Source: Fistulifera solaris (Eukaryota > Bacillariophyta > Bacillariophyceae > Naviculales > Stauroneidaceae). From it: a stretch of DNA of 64,000 bases. Made by a program: the position numbers and the translations under genes. A model generated the notes under the pieces. The model did no database searches and was not told the origin of the DNA. It saw nothing but the letters and a program-made list of their open reading frames with translations. The stretch lies in contig AP026125.1 in NCBI GenBank assembly GCA_030295235.1, forward strand, positions 186,001 to 250,000. Direction: 5' to 3'. Numbering within the stretch: position 1 is the first letter of the stretch; each line of letters starts with the position of its first letter. This document shows positions 10,204 through 20,521 of this stretch, piece after piece.

Positions 10204-12573
10204 ATGAGTATGGGCGACACCGACGACGGAACATTAAGCGTTGAGGGTGATTTGAATGTTGAAGCGTCAAATATCGTCAATGACTTTCAGGAAGCTGACA
10301 ATGCTCCCCAATCGTTTGATTTGCTCGATCTTGACGGACATTTTGAGTCAGTTGCCGAGCCACAAATCCATTTTAACGGCGATACAACTCATGTTGACTT
10401 ATTGAATGAGGTCAATCCCCTTGATGCTGAGATACAGCCGCCACAGGATAACGACGACCCATTTGGCTTGGCCTTGCCTCATTCAACCGATAACTTGACG
10501 GAACCTCCATCACTACTCGACGTCCAGCCTGTTGAGCCCGATCTCTTAGGAACACAAGAATCGGAGCAAGTAAACACAGAAGATAATGAATTGATGAAGA
10601 CGTCGGAAGCCGAAAACTCTAATCAGCCGTTAATTCACGAACCAAACGGAAATGATACGGCAGAATTTGAAAATACACTGATAGCTTCAGCAGACACTAG
10701 CCCAACTCCACTTGACGGCGAGCAAAGCGACGAAAGCTCGCCAGCAAAATCACAGTCCCCCGTCGATTTGCACGTTGAAGGAAATTGTCATGCAGATGCG
10801 CCAGCAGAATCTGCCGTACCAATCAATTATTCAGACACGAACGGCGACACAGCAGAGGAATCGACGCCCAAAGAACCCTTAACGAGTGCGGACATCAAAG
10901 TGGAGCAGCTACAGCGCGAGTTAGCCGATGCAAAAGCAGTGATTGATTTGTTAAAGAGTCAACAGAATGACGCTCTTGTACAAGAACTGCAAAGTAAGTT
11001 AGAGGAGCAGATGAGCCTCAAGGCAGAGGCAGAAAACCAAGCTCGTCTGTGCACCAAAGAAGTCACTGATCTTAAGGCAATGTATGATAAAATGGCTGCC
11101 GAAATCCAGGACTTCCAAGAAGTCAGAGCAAATGTTGAGCAACAAATGAGCGCTAAAGCTGAAGCAGAGAACGAGGCTCGCATCGCCAAAAAACGAGGAG
11201 CGGCCTTGGAATGCGAACGCGACGAGCTCCAGCAACGCTTAAACGAACTTGAAAGCTCTAGAGAACAAGAGAGCAGTGCAGCGAGTGAAGCTGAAAGCAC
11301 TGCAAAGCTTGCGTTCGACCGAATTGAGCAGCTCGAGAAAGATTTGACAGATCGCGATGGAAGGGTTGACGCTTTGGAGGAGCAGCTCACGCAAGCATGC
11401 CAAGAGGTTGAATCGCAGCGCCATGAGCTTCGCAAGTTGCGCGAGGAGCGTGAAGAACTGCTGAGGAAAGAGGTGTCTTTGACTAGCCGTCTTAACGCTG
11501 CAAAGATGAAAGAGTCGGATAAGTCAAATCTAGCAGAGCAATTCGAGAGTGAGATGAAAGCAATTGAAGACGAATTGAAATCAACAAAATCAGCGTTGGT
11601 AGAAATGATTACTTCGAAGCAGAAATTGGAGCAGCAAGTGGAAGCACTGAAAGCCTCTTCCACTGAACGTGTAAATCACGCGGAGCATGCTTTGGCAGAA
11701 GAACGTCGTCTCAACGAAGAGCGGAAGAAGAAAATGAAAACTTTTGTCGAAAACAAGGCCGAGGAGCTTCGTCAAGCGAAAGAGGAAAACGATGCGCTTC
11801 AGCTTGAAGTTAGCCAAGCGAATAGTTCCCTCTTAGAACTCAACAACAGATGGAAACAGGTACAAGCCCAATACGTCCAGTCTCAAAGTCGGAATCGAGA
11901 ACTACAAATGGATTTAAATCGAATCAAGAAAGATTCCGAAAATCTCCATAAAGTAGGTGACACGCTTGAAATGAAGCTTTCTAAATCGGCCACCGAGACT
12001 GAAGAACACAAAAACAAGCGTTTGGCTGCGAAGCATGAGCTTATGACCGTATTGCGTAGTCTAGAGAACGAAAAGAAGCTAACAGCAAGGCTACGGGATA
12101 CCATCAAATTTACGTTTACCCCTAAGGCACTAAGTCAGCAAAAACTGTTGCAAGAGAGCCTGGACGATTTCGAATCGCAACTTCAAAAGCTCGCTCAACG
12201 GCTAGGCAAACCAATACCTCCGTCAACAGCTAGTGCTTTAGACACGTCCGAAACAGAATCAGGCAACGACAACGACAACGATACGAGTTCCGATACAGAC
12301 ATTGAACGCCTGATTGCAAAGCTGGAACGAGAAACTCAGGCTGTAAGCCAATGCATCATGGAGCTTTCAGGGAACCTAGAAAGAATGCACCTGGTATTAG
12401 ATTCCAATGGGGACAGAACATGTGTCTCGGTAATAGCTGAACTATTACTGACGGGAGGGAATATGACAAGCCCAGCTGCGCTTCAACCAGAAGGAAATAT
12501 CATAGGTGGGCAGACACGGTTAGGAAGTCGTCACCGATATGGATCTGTTCCTTTGTCAAATGCACATAACTAG
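10204..12573 (+). CDS. Long coiled-coil protein with clathrin-box and DPF motifs
   Basis: A 789-residue protein starting at the first in-frame ATG. Residues 1-225 are acidic and disordered. They contain LLDLD at 40-44 (a clathrin-box match), DPF at 85-87 (an AP-2 appendage-type motif) and further LLD or DLL clusters. Residues about 228-630 are nearly continuous heptads rich in Glu, Lys, Leu and Ala. The tail has an acidic Asn/Asp run, then a short helical region. This layout suggests a vesicle-trafficking or Golgi/endosome tether, but the role is inferred from short linear motifs that can occur by chance. No GRIP or other membrane-targeting domain was recognised. Confidence 0.75.
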   Translation: MSMGDTDDGTLSVEGDLNVEASNIVNDFQEADNAPQSFDLLDLDGHFESVAEPQIHFNGDTTHVDLLNEVNPLDAEIQPPQDNDDPFGLALPHSTDNLTEPPSLLDVQPVEPDLLGTQESEQVNTEDNELMKTSEAENSNQPLIHEPNGNDTAEFENTLIASADTSPTPLDGEQSDESSPAKSQSPVDLHVEGNCHADAPAESAVPINYSDTNGDTAEESTPKEPLTSADIKVEQLQRELADAKAVIDLLKSQQNDALVQELQSKLEEQMSLKAEAENQARLCTKEVTDLKAMYDKMAAEIQDFQEVRANVEQQMSAKAEAENEARIAKKRGAALECERDELQQRLNELESSREQESSAASEAESTAKLAFDRIEQLEKDLTDRDGRVDALEEQLTQACQEVESQRHELRKLREEREELLRKEVSLTSRLNAAKMKESDKSNLAEQFESEMKAIEDELKSTKSALVEMITSKQKLEQQVEALKASSTERVNHAEHALAEERRLNEERKKKMKTFVENKAEELRQAKEENDALQLEVSQANSSLLELNNRWKQVQAQYVQSQSRNRELQMDLNRIKKDSENLHKVGDTLEMKLSKSATETEEHKNKRLAAKHELMTVLRSLENEKKLTARLRDTIKFTFTPKALSQQKLLQESLDDFESQLQKLAQRLGKPIPPSTASALDTSETESGNDNDNDTSSDTDIERLIAKLERETQAVSQCIMELSGNLERMHLVLDSNGDRTCVSVIAELLLTGGNMTSPAALQPEGNIIGGQTRLGSRHRYGSVPLSNAHN

Positions 12574-12788
12574 TTTTGTAATTGTTATTAGGTGTTGGCG
12601 ATTTCACAATGTCTCCATAGGTTCACGGAGAGTTACGGTAGTAAATTCTTGGAGGACGTAGCCATTTCAAGAAAGCTCTGTTCACTGTTACTTGGGTTGA
12701 CAACGTTCTTCCAATTCTTTGAATTGGTAAAATATTCTCAAGCAACAAAATAGTCGAAACCAAGTAGCCGTGTGCGCAACCTTCATTG

Positions 12789-13759
12789 TCAGCATGCCGA
12801 CGTAGCTCTTTGGAGGCAGGACATCCACTCATCTCGACTGTATATATCGTCACTGGCGAGGTGCCAAACTAGTCTTCCACCAAGCGTTTCGACTGTCCAG
12901 GCAAACTTCTCGCCGACGCTAATAACGGTGTGCGTCTGTTTGAGGTCAGTCAAAGCTAAGCGGTGCTTTTTATTTGCACTGTTCTGTTTCCTTGAGTTAT
13001 TATCATCGTAATGATGGAGGATGTTAGACGCCAAGACAAAGTAACGGCGATTCCAGTAAAGTCTGCCGCGCGAGGATACCTCTTGTTTCCACAAATAGCC
13101 TGCTTTCTGCATACACACAGGATTCATTTTGATAATTGTATCACTACTCACCGCCTGTAAATTGTTTTCTTTCCCTTCCAGCCCCAATCGGGCTACTTCG
13201 TAGGCTATGTGCGCGGTAAGCCCCGTAATTTTAAAGATTTTTCGACTGCCTTTCGGTGTAAACTGATACTCTCGCAAGCAAAAGTCTTCTCCAGACCATT
13301 TGACTTGATAACGTGAAATGGGGATTTCAAGAAAAGATCCAGAGGTACAGCAAAAACTGCTTGTACCTCGGATACATTAATCGTGCAGTTTCCCACATCG
13401 AACGAGCCATCAGCCCATGCAACAACGGGTGTAACACATAAATGATGTAGCGATTCAATTGCTCGCAAACAAGCCAAGGGCGTGACATTCTTGGGCTCGA
13501 GACCGACTTCTTCGTACGCTTCCCTCAATGCCGTTGCAGTGTCATCTGCGTCTTCTTCATCGCGACGCCCTCCTGGAAAACAGCATTCTCCCGGATGTGA
13601 CCGAAGCGTAATAGAGCGTTGTGTTATCAGTGTTTGTACTTCATTTTTATCTTCCCACAACAGCACGAGAACACTTGCGCGTTTCAGAGATCGATGATGT
13701 GCGCATTCTTTCGGTTCCAAGCCGCAAGCCTCCAGCCGTTTCCGACACGCCGAAGACAT
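12789..13759 (-). CDS. Nudix (CoA diphosphatase type) fused to a PH domain, one frame break
   Basis: Residues 1-195 are a Nudix hydrolase of the CoA/acyl-CoA diphosphatase class. LITQRSITLRSHPGECCFPG is the UPF0035 signature and DDTATALREAYEEVGL the Nudix box. A PH domain follows (GYLWKQEVSSRGRLYWNRRY through RDEWMSCLQRA), so the enzyme is probably phosphoinositide- or membrane-tethered. The frame shifts by one base near 13331-13340: FAVPL lies in one frame and FLEIPISRYQVKWSGEDF in the next. Homology is continuous, leaving no room for an intron, so a missing base in the consensus is likeliest. Corrected length is 323 residues. Confidence 0.8.
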
Positions 13760-16700
13760 GAAGAGTAGTAGGCGGACCCAGTTTGACCAAAAACAAAGAA
13801 GAAACGCTACGAATATTCGTTCCGCAACTTTTACAAAGCAATGCAGCTTCCGAACAATCGCTACCAGTCAACAAACACTCCGAAAAATAGGCGCTGCTTC
13901 TCCGAAAAATTGGAAAACAGTGCAATCAAAAAAGTTCAAATTATCGAGGTCGTCGTGCGAGACGTACCCGCGTACAGACATCAAATACCTGGTTTTGTAC
14001 TCCGTACTATGTTTGTCGTCGCTGAGATGATGACGTCGAGCCTACCGAAGTCACATCTAAAAAAAATCACCTTCCCCTAAAAGCGTAGCATGTATGACGC
14101 GGACCCCCCTCGCCATGAACGCAGACGCGATTTCACTCCCTTACCAGGTAATCTCTTCCATTGACGGAATGATGGGACAGCAAGCTGCAAGGATTCTACA
14201 GCGGAAGTCGAACGCCCTCAAAGATTTGTGAGTTCATCGGAGCGCGCCCTCTACTAGCACTACCCCTACAGCTAGAGCCTACTCAGCGAAGTGTGAAAAA
14301 ATGAAAACACAAAATGGAGAATTTAGCCGAATGTCAGAATTACATTCTGATTTTACGAAACTGAAATTTGTTTGGACCTTCCCCGACCTGGTAACCTAAG
14401 CTTGTGTCGATAAGTCTAGAAGTACTGATTACAAGCCGTAATGAGCATCTATTTTACCGGGCGCTCAAAACTGTGAGCTCTAAACTAGTCGAAAAGATGG
14501 AATGCTCCTGCATCAAGAAAAAAAAATTCCGTTGAATGTCAAAAATGCATTCGAACTTTAGGAAATTAGGAATAAATATTTAGGATTGTGTTACATGTGG
14601 AAAAAAAAAGAGCTTGTGTCGACAGGCTTGAACTGGATTTGCGCCAGACCTCACTATTTGGTGTGTAGGTCGTAACGTTAATCGCGTTACACACTAGAAC
14701 TGCAACAAAAACAGAACAAACCAAACAAAACATCTTGCATCGTGTAAGCGAAACACCATTTCTATTACGTTTTTGGTTCTGATGCGTGAAATCAAAGAAA
14801 GTAAAAAAGGGGGTCCTTAAAGACTGACAACAATACAGGGAGAATTAAAATTGTGTCGTCAACAAAAGGGGACAATTGTGTCGTCAACAAAAGTGGTAAG
14901 CATGGAGATCATAAGATGAAAAGTCAAAGCGTAAAGGGGACGCAACTGGGGACGCTAGCTGCTACGGAGTATCAGAAATATAGTCGCTAATTATATTAAG
15001 TAAAGAATAGAGAGGAAAAGTAGTGCACTTATATGAGGCATGGAACTTTCACCTGATAGAGAAAGGCCCACTAACCACCCCGTTTAACCAGAGGCTTATA
15101 GGCATACGCAACTACAGCCCAAAGTGCTTGTGTCCTCGCACATTACTTACTCACTAGGAGCAAGCAGAAACGTGAATTTTAAGGCGACCACCATCAAAAA
15201 ACAAACCTGCTTGGAGGCATCATCCTACCAATTTTCACTTAATGAATTCATACAACCTCTTTCCTTGTTTCCGTCCGTTCAGTTTACAAGCGATTTCAAC
15301 GTCTTAGACCAGCTCTCAGAGACAATAAGCCGATATTTTCAATCACTATACAGACAAAATTAAAAGATAACTTCATGTAATATGGTTCCAACGAGAAATT
15401 TTTTAAACTGTTACCTGCAAGCGGCATCCGATAAAACAAACAATGGTTCGTTTTTTAAGGGGGTCGATAGGCACCAACCCCTTTGTGAGAATCGCAAAAT
15501 CGGTGAAAATTACATAAAAAACTAATACTATTTTCGATGGAAGTAAAGAAAGAAAAATCGATCAACATCTTATCTCTGAACAATCAATGTACGCGAAGTA
15601 TGTAAGATATGCGATTACCATCGTTTGAATGCAGGAAATAGATCAAATGGAAACTGCATCAACTACGATAAGCAATATTGTTCAATGATTATCGAAGATA
15701 AGAAACATTATTCAATGATTTTCAGAAAACCAAAAAAAAATACGAGAAAAGAGAAGTACAAACAATCGAGACGATAAGCATGTCAACGAAATTGAGGCAC
15801 TAGTCTAAGCAAGAAAACTGATTCAATTTAGTAGTACTAAGGATTGGAATAGTACTAATGGATAAAATGACCGTTCATGGCACTCTTTGATTTGAACACC
15901 TTGTGTTTAAAGCAGCAAAGTTAGTGGTAAGCAGGTAAATGCGATAACACATGATTGTAGGCTAATAGGTTAAACTCAAGGCTGACATTTTATTTTCAAT
16001 GATATTAAATCTATTTGATTTTTCTTAAATGGTTGCATATCCCGAAGTCGAGGTAACGCTTACGGAAGGTCAAAGATATCTGGGCCATATCTAATTTGTT
16101 TGCTTCTTCGTAGTTCAAAAGACGAGGTGAATTGGCGAATATCCCAAGAAGTTACAAACTGAATCAATTAAAAAAGTATGAAATAATGGAAAGAACTTAT
16201 TGCTTGATCAACCTATCATGTATGAAATCTTAAATGCTTGCTGATTTTATTCTATAAATATTTTGATATTGCCGATAAGAAGTTTTTGCATGCACATCCA
16301 ACAATCATTCTTTGTTAATAACAACAAAAACGCGCAAGTTTTGAAAGTATTTACAACTGTCTGCTACTTTGAGCATAAATGTACGAGAAGAAGGTGATGC
16401 ATGAAAACCTAGAAATCCTACTCGAGTAATGAAGAAGTGTTTTTTATCTGGTTTTGATGCATGAACAACTTTTTGTTCTTTTGTAACTCCTTTATCATAT
16501 TTTGACGCCGATGTCGGAAGCAACATCCAGATTTAATGTATGTTTGATTTTGACGCCAATGTTGGCAGTCATCCATAACGGTCAGGCAAGTTAAGAAACT
16601 CATGAAGAATTTCCTGCTGCTTTGAGCAAGCAACATTCTTTTCAAATGCTCCAGAAAAAATCGATACATGTACACCTTACAAAAAGATGATGATTGCTTG

Positions 16701-17793
16701 TATCATGAACAAGTTCCTTTAATCTGTGGTTTTGATGCGTTTACAAAAACCCTTTTGTTCGTTGTACCTTTTTATTTAGATCTTGACGCCTATGTTAGAA
16801 GTCATCCATTGTAAGTCCAGATTTCATGAATGTTCGATCTTGACTCCAATGTTGGCAGTCATCCAATATCGTCCGGGCAAGTTTGATATATAAATCATGT
16901 AGGGTCGCTTTATACACTATTCGTTTTTTTTTCTTTAGCAATCCGGTTAATGCTGACAAGTGTTCAGGAACTGTAAGAAAGAAGTCGTTTCTAGAGTTCG
17001 AAATTTTCAATGTGTGTCTTAAACGGTACTTTGATGGACTATTTGAGTTGAAAACGAAAACAAACCAACGAGCCAAACCTTTCTTCGATGTAAATTTATT
17101 TTAGAATTCGACAACATGTGTGGCAATAAAAAAAACAACGAGCCAAGTCGACGCGTCCTTGCTGTAAGGGCTTTTTTAGCTTGATGACTGTATCCGCGCG
17201 CTCACTCGCGGATGGCGTACCCTTTGCTTTGAAGAATGGCCCTAGCTACAGACATTTTTTTCGTTGCACGTCGCCGTGTCGATTGAAATGAATAACAACT
17301 TGATGGTTGACGGTTTCGGGACAGGCAAGCAACACTGCTGCCGCCTCGATCCGTGTCCCTCCAGGGCGGAAACGCCATTTAAGTTCGCCACTGGCTTTTT
17401 GTCCTTTGTCGTTGTCGTGCCCTGGACTTTTCATCCTTGGAACTTGCTTCCCTTCTTGAATCTTTAATTTTCTTTTACGCGGAGGTGACAACGACTGATT
17501 GCGACCGAACAAGCTTGTTCACAGCTTTCGCCAGTTATGAAAATGCTCGCAATAGCTCGCTTGGCAGCAAAGGAATGAATTGCTGCACTTTTTTTGTTTT
17601 CTACGTTAGTATCTACGGAGTACGAGTACTGTATATTCTGTTCGTAGAAGCCTTACTCCATTCACGAATTCGGAGTCACGAGTCATTCTCCGTATAGATG
17701 TACGTGTATGACAACGTGCTTTTACAGTAAAACTCTTTATCAACGAAAAATGGTTGCAACATTATCATTATTTTAAAAACATTCTTCTACTAC
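13760..17793. repeat. AT-rich gene desert with decayed repeats
   Basis: Four kilobases without a convincing gene. Diverged duplicates occur at about 14290-14430 versus 14500-14640 and at about 16360-16600 versus 16610-16890; a 25-bp tandem pair lies at 14849-14898. From about 15361 to 17100 the DNA is strongly AT-rich: hand count of 15481-16320 gives 270 G+C in 840. Remnant frames include a 38-residue plus-strand frame from 14115 and minus-strand frames sharing DDCQHW (16418-16675 and 16795-17076). A basic 88-codon minus-strand frame lies at 17246-17512. No complete transposon was identified. Confidence 0.6.
15361..17100. other. Candidate centromeric AT-rich core
   Basis: The stretch lies in the centre of the window's largest gene desert. 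By hand count GC is about 32% over 15481-16320 and about 33-34% over the whole interval, against the visibly higher GC of the flanking genes. Phaeodactylum centromeres are described as simple low-GC stretches of at least about 500 bp at or below roughly 33% GC without a shared sequence motif, and this interval meets that criterion. It is a compositional prediction only. Confidence 0.4.
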
Positions 17794-19164
17794 ATGACAA
17801 AGCCGCGATATTGGTGGTTCCTGCTGCTTGCGGCGGTCCTCGCACTGGCCTACAAACATCCCCATTGCGATCGTGCGCACCGGTCTCAATTTCAATTTCC
17901 AGATTGTTACATTCCTGCACAGGCGGACTCTATTCTGTTCCATGAAGCATCATTTTTGATGAGCCATGATGCTGCAACGGGATATATTCGTCCGGGCGAT
18001 CGCTCCAAACAAGGACTAGCGTGGTCTTACGCCAAAAATCAAGTTGGGTCGGTATATCAGCAACTCAATGATGGCGCACGCGCTCTGGATCTTCGACCGA
18101 AGTTACTTGGCAATGGCACAATCATCTTTCAGCATGGTTCACTGATCAATATACCCGTTACTTTCGAGCAGGTGGTATCAGAGGCGGTTCAGTGGTGCGG
18201 CGAGAGCAATAACAAAGATGAGCTGGTATTACTTTTGCCGAGCAATTTCTTGTACCAGTATGACTCCTCCTCGTCGTCCGAATCATCATCAGTTGCGACA
18301 ACAATGTACTCTGCAATGAAAAATGTTTACAACAAGTTTGGAGTCACTTATCTCCATTGCAACGAGGTGTACGGTCTGACATTAGGGCAAGTTAAGGAAT
18401 TATCCCTTCTAGCTTCTGGGGGCTATCTGCTGGCGCTGGATGGACAGGATTATGGCGGTACGTTCTGCGGAAAATCCAATTGGATAAAAGATCAAATAGT
18501 CACATGCTGGGGAAGTTCCTCAAATTCGTCGAGAGGGAGATCTTGCCGAACTTCTCAGGCGCCACTGCAAGATTTATTCGCCTATGTTCTTGCAAGTTCC
18601 AACAATCCTTCAACGAATGACGTGAACACTCTTGGTCCACCGATTGATCGTTATAATTATCCCCTGAACGAGATTCAAGCTCTTTGGCAGGTAGACACTC
18701 GCTCTGCTGCTATAGGCCTCGCTTATTTCTCATCAATATTAGAAGACAATCGACAATCTCAGGTCAATCGACACATGGTGGAGTTGATTTACAGTGGTCA
18801 ATTTGAAGTTCCAATCTCCATTTTTGCCGTGGACAATGTCGTACTAAATGGTAATGCACTCTTATCAGTATTACGAACGGCTTGTGGTCAGTCGGATCTT
18901 GACGTTTGTGGCTCAAAGATAGAAGCTCCTCGTATCACTTATGTGCATTTGTCGACACGTCAACTTGTGCGTCTTTGCTTATCCGTTTATCTGGTTTGGT
19001 TTGTGATTTGGCTAGGATTGAAACTCAAAAATTCTCGTTTACAGAGAACGTTTGTATCAAAGTTTCAGCGGCAACACAGGGACGTTAGTTATCGCGAACA
19101 AAGTCATGAGAATCCTAAGACTCCCACACTGTCATGGAGGTCTTCGAGCGGCCTCTTGACATAA
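17794..19164 (+). CDS. PLC-like phosphodiesterase (PI-PLC X-type fold), secreted or membrane-anchored
   Basis: A 456-residue protein. Residues 3-20 are a hydrophobic signal sequence. The two catalytic histidines of the PLC-X fold are recognisable: H58 in FLMSHDAATGY and H114 in IIFQHGSL, with GARALDLRP between them as the metal/phosphate strand. The family (PLC-like, TIM beta/alpha-barrel) includes single-domain extracellular phosphodiesterases of fungi and protists. A transmembrane helix near residues 393-412 (LVRLCLSVYLVWFVIWLGL) and a basic cytosolic tail follow, so the enzyme faces the lumen or cell surface. The Ser-rich run at about 150-160 is an insert. The substrate is unknown. It converges with the gene ending at 19329. 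Confidence 0.8.
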   Translation: MTKPRYWWFLLLAAVLALAYKHPHCDRAHRSQFQFPDCYIPAQADSILFHEASFLMSHDAATGYIRPGDRSKQGLAWSYAKNQVGSVYQQLNDGARALDLRPKLLGNGTIIFQHGSLINIPVTFEQVVSEAVQWCGESNNKDELVLLLPSNFLYQYDSSSSSESSSVATTMYSAMKNVYNKFGVTYLHCNEVYGLTLGQVKELSLLASGGYLLALDGQDYGGTFCGKSNWIKDQIVTCWGSSSNSSRGRSCRTSQAPLQDLFAYVLASSNNPSTNDVNTLGPPIDRYNYPLNEIQALWQVDTRSAAIGLAYFSSILEDNRQSQVNRHMVELIYSGQFEVPISIFAVDNVVLNGNALLSVLRTACGQSDLDVCGSKIEAPRITYVHLSTRQLVRLCLSVYLVWFVIWLGLKLKNSRLQRTFVSKFQRQHRDVSYREQSHENPKTPTLSWRSSSGLLT

Positions 19165-19328
19165 TATTCAAGAGGTGCATAGCGATTCGTTTATCGGACA
19201 CAAATCGCAAGGGTTAAAAAGATAAATTTCTATAAATGTATTATCGATTGAAGCTTAAGCTGTCGCCATCTCGATCTCATGAAATGTCGACAATGCATCC
19301 ATAACATTTATGGTCGAACTCCAGCTAT

Positions 19329-19973
19329 TCACAACGGCTTTGAGACGCTGATAATAGCGTGGGTCGTAAAATTGCCCTTGTCCATGATAACATAATCACC
19401 TCCTCTAGCCTTAACAGCGGCATTGATCTCCTTCGTGTGAAGTTTCTTGTTGATTTTGTGCGAGACCTTGGTCCACGGGCCCAACGGGACTTGTTGAAAG
19501 GTAGGGTCATCGACTTCCCAAAATGGTTCTGTGCCGTTCTGATAGCCGCGATAACTCGGATAGAGCAAGCAAAGACCGGCATTGTCTGAGAAAATGTAAG
19601 CATCATCGTAGACGTCGAAGGAATAGGGAAGGTTTTCTTTCGCCGGTCCAATGTTAAAAGCTAGCATCCCGTAACCACACGGAATTGTAAACTCGCGACG
19701 ATAATAACGGCCATCCCCGGTGTCTTCTGTCAGATACTCAACAGTACCGTGATGAAGCTTTTTTAGGATGAGGCGGATGGATTTTCTTTGCAGAGGGACC
19801 AAGTGCAGTCTGATAGGCGAGTGGCTACATGAACATGATAGTAGAGAAATGGCCAGGGCTGCAGTAACAACAGTCAAGAGAAGCAAACGTCCAACGCGAA
19901 TCGTTTTCGTTAAAGAGCTCGGAGGCTCGTTCTGCCGCGGTTGCTTCAAGGGGAGAAAAGATTCGTCGCTCAT
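19329..19973 (-). CDS. Type II membrane protein, unknown
   Basis: A 214-residue protein from the ATG at 19973. A short cytosolic N-terminus precedes one transmembrane helix near residues 27-47 (GRLLLLTVVTAALAISLL). The rest is probably lumenal: REFTIPCGYGMLAFNIGP, YSFDVYDDAYIFSDNAGLC and PFWEVDDPTF suggest a compact beta-rich domain with Cys that may pair. There is one glycosylation-type NGT and one NFT. I did not recognise the family. It sits convergent to the PLC-like gene. Confidence 0.65.
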   Translation of the reverse strand: MSDESFLPLKQPRQNEPPSSLTKTIRVGRLLLLTVVTAALAISLLSCSCSHSPIRLHLVPLQRKSIRLILKKLHHGTVEYLTEDTGDGRYYRREFTIPCGYGMLAFNIGPAKENLPYSFDVYDDAYIFSDNAGLCLLYPSYRGYQNGTEPFWEVDDPTFQQVPLGPWTKVSHKINKKLHTKEINAAVKARGGDYVIMDKGNFTTHAIISVSKPL

Positions 19974-20521
19974 GATTTTTATTTCCAATTAACGGTGGTG
20001 AATTCTGCATGAAAAGATATTTCCCTGATAATGATTCGTGCGCTGTATTGCAATGCTTTTAACCTCGCAAGAGAACGATAACTTTTCTTTAACTCTCACC
20101 TCATAATTTTGTAACGGACCGCAGTCTTTCAATTTTGGTGTCAGAAAGTCCTTCGCAACGGACGCGCAAGCGATGAGAGAGAGGTGCGCTCTTCTGTCTT
20201 TTCTGTCAGATACCTGGGGTACCGGTAGGAGATAAGATCTAGTTTCATTTTTAACTGTTAGTGGAAATGCCGGTACGGTACACAAAAAATCTAATCGTGT
20301 ATCAAGTCGTACGTCAACTATGTCTATAACGTACTTGTACAGTATTAGTTTCAAAGTACATTTTAGCCTTTGTTCTCTTACTTTAAGGTTATCTCGTTGA
20401 GTAATTTCCAATACGCCAAGCTGTGCTCTTCAGAAACGAATATTGATCTTACGAGACTTCATGCATAACACCAAGGCCATTTTGCATCCGAAGAGGTTGG
20501 ATATTACTAATCGGTTAAAAC
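19974..20521. other. Intergenic, no supported gene
   Basis: About 550 bases between two minus-strand genes. It contains the palindromic TACCGGTA-type motif near 20219 and 20271, which recurs across this window. No protein-like frame was seen. Confidence 0.4.

Noticed and set aside
10959-11663. Long minus-strand Ser/Cys-rich frame (234 codons)
   Set aside because: It is the antisense shadow of the coiled-coil gene, typical of Glu/Lys-rich heptad coding.
14600-14720. tRNA-like or SINE-like sequence on the minus strand (TCTAGTGTGTAACGCG and GTTCAAGCC)
   Set aside because: Box-A and box-B resemblance is partial, the T stem and acceptor stem do not pair, and the putative anticodon loop is 15 bases. 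A relic is possible but not supportable.
13760-17793. LTR retroelement or Polinton remains in the AT-rich desert
   Set aside because: No reverse transcriptase, integrase, capsid or polymerase motif and no paired long terminal repeats could be recognised.
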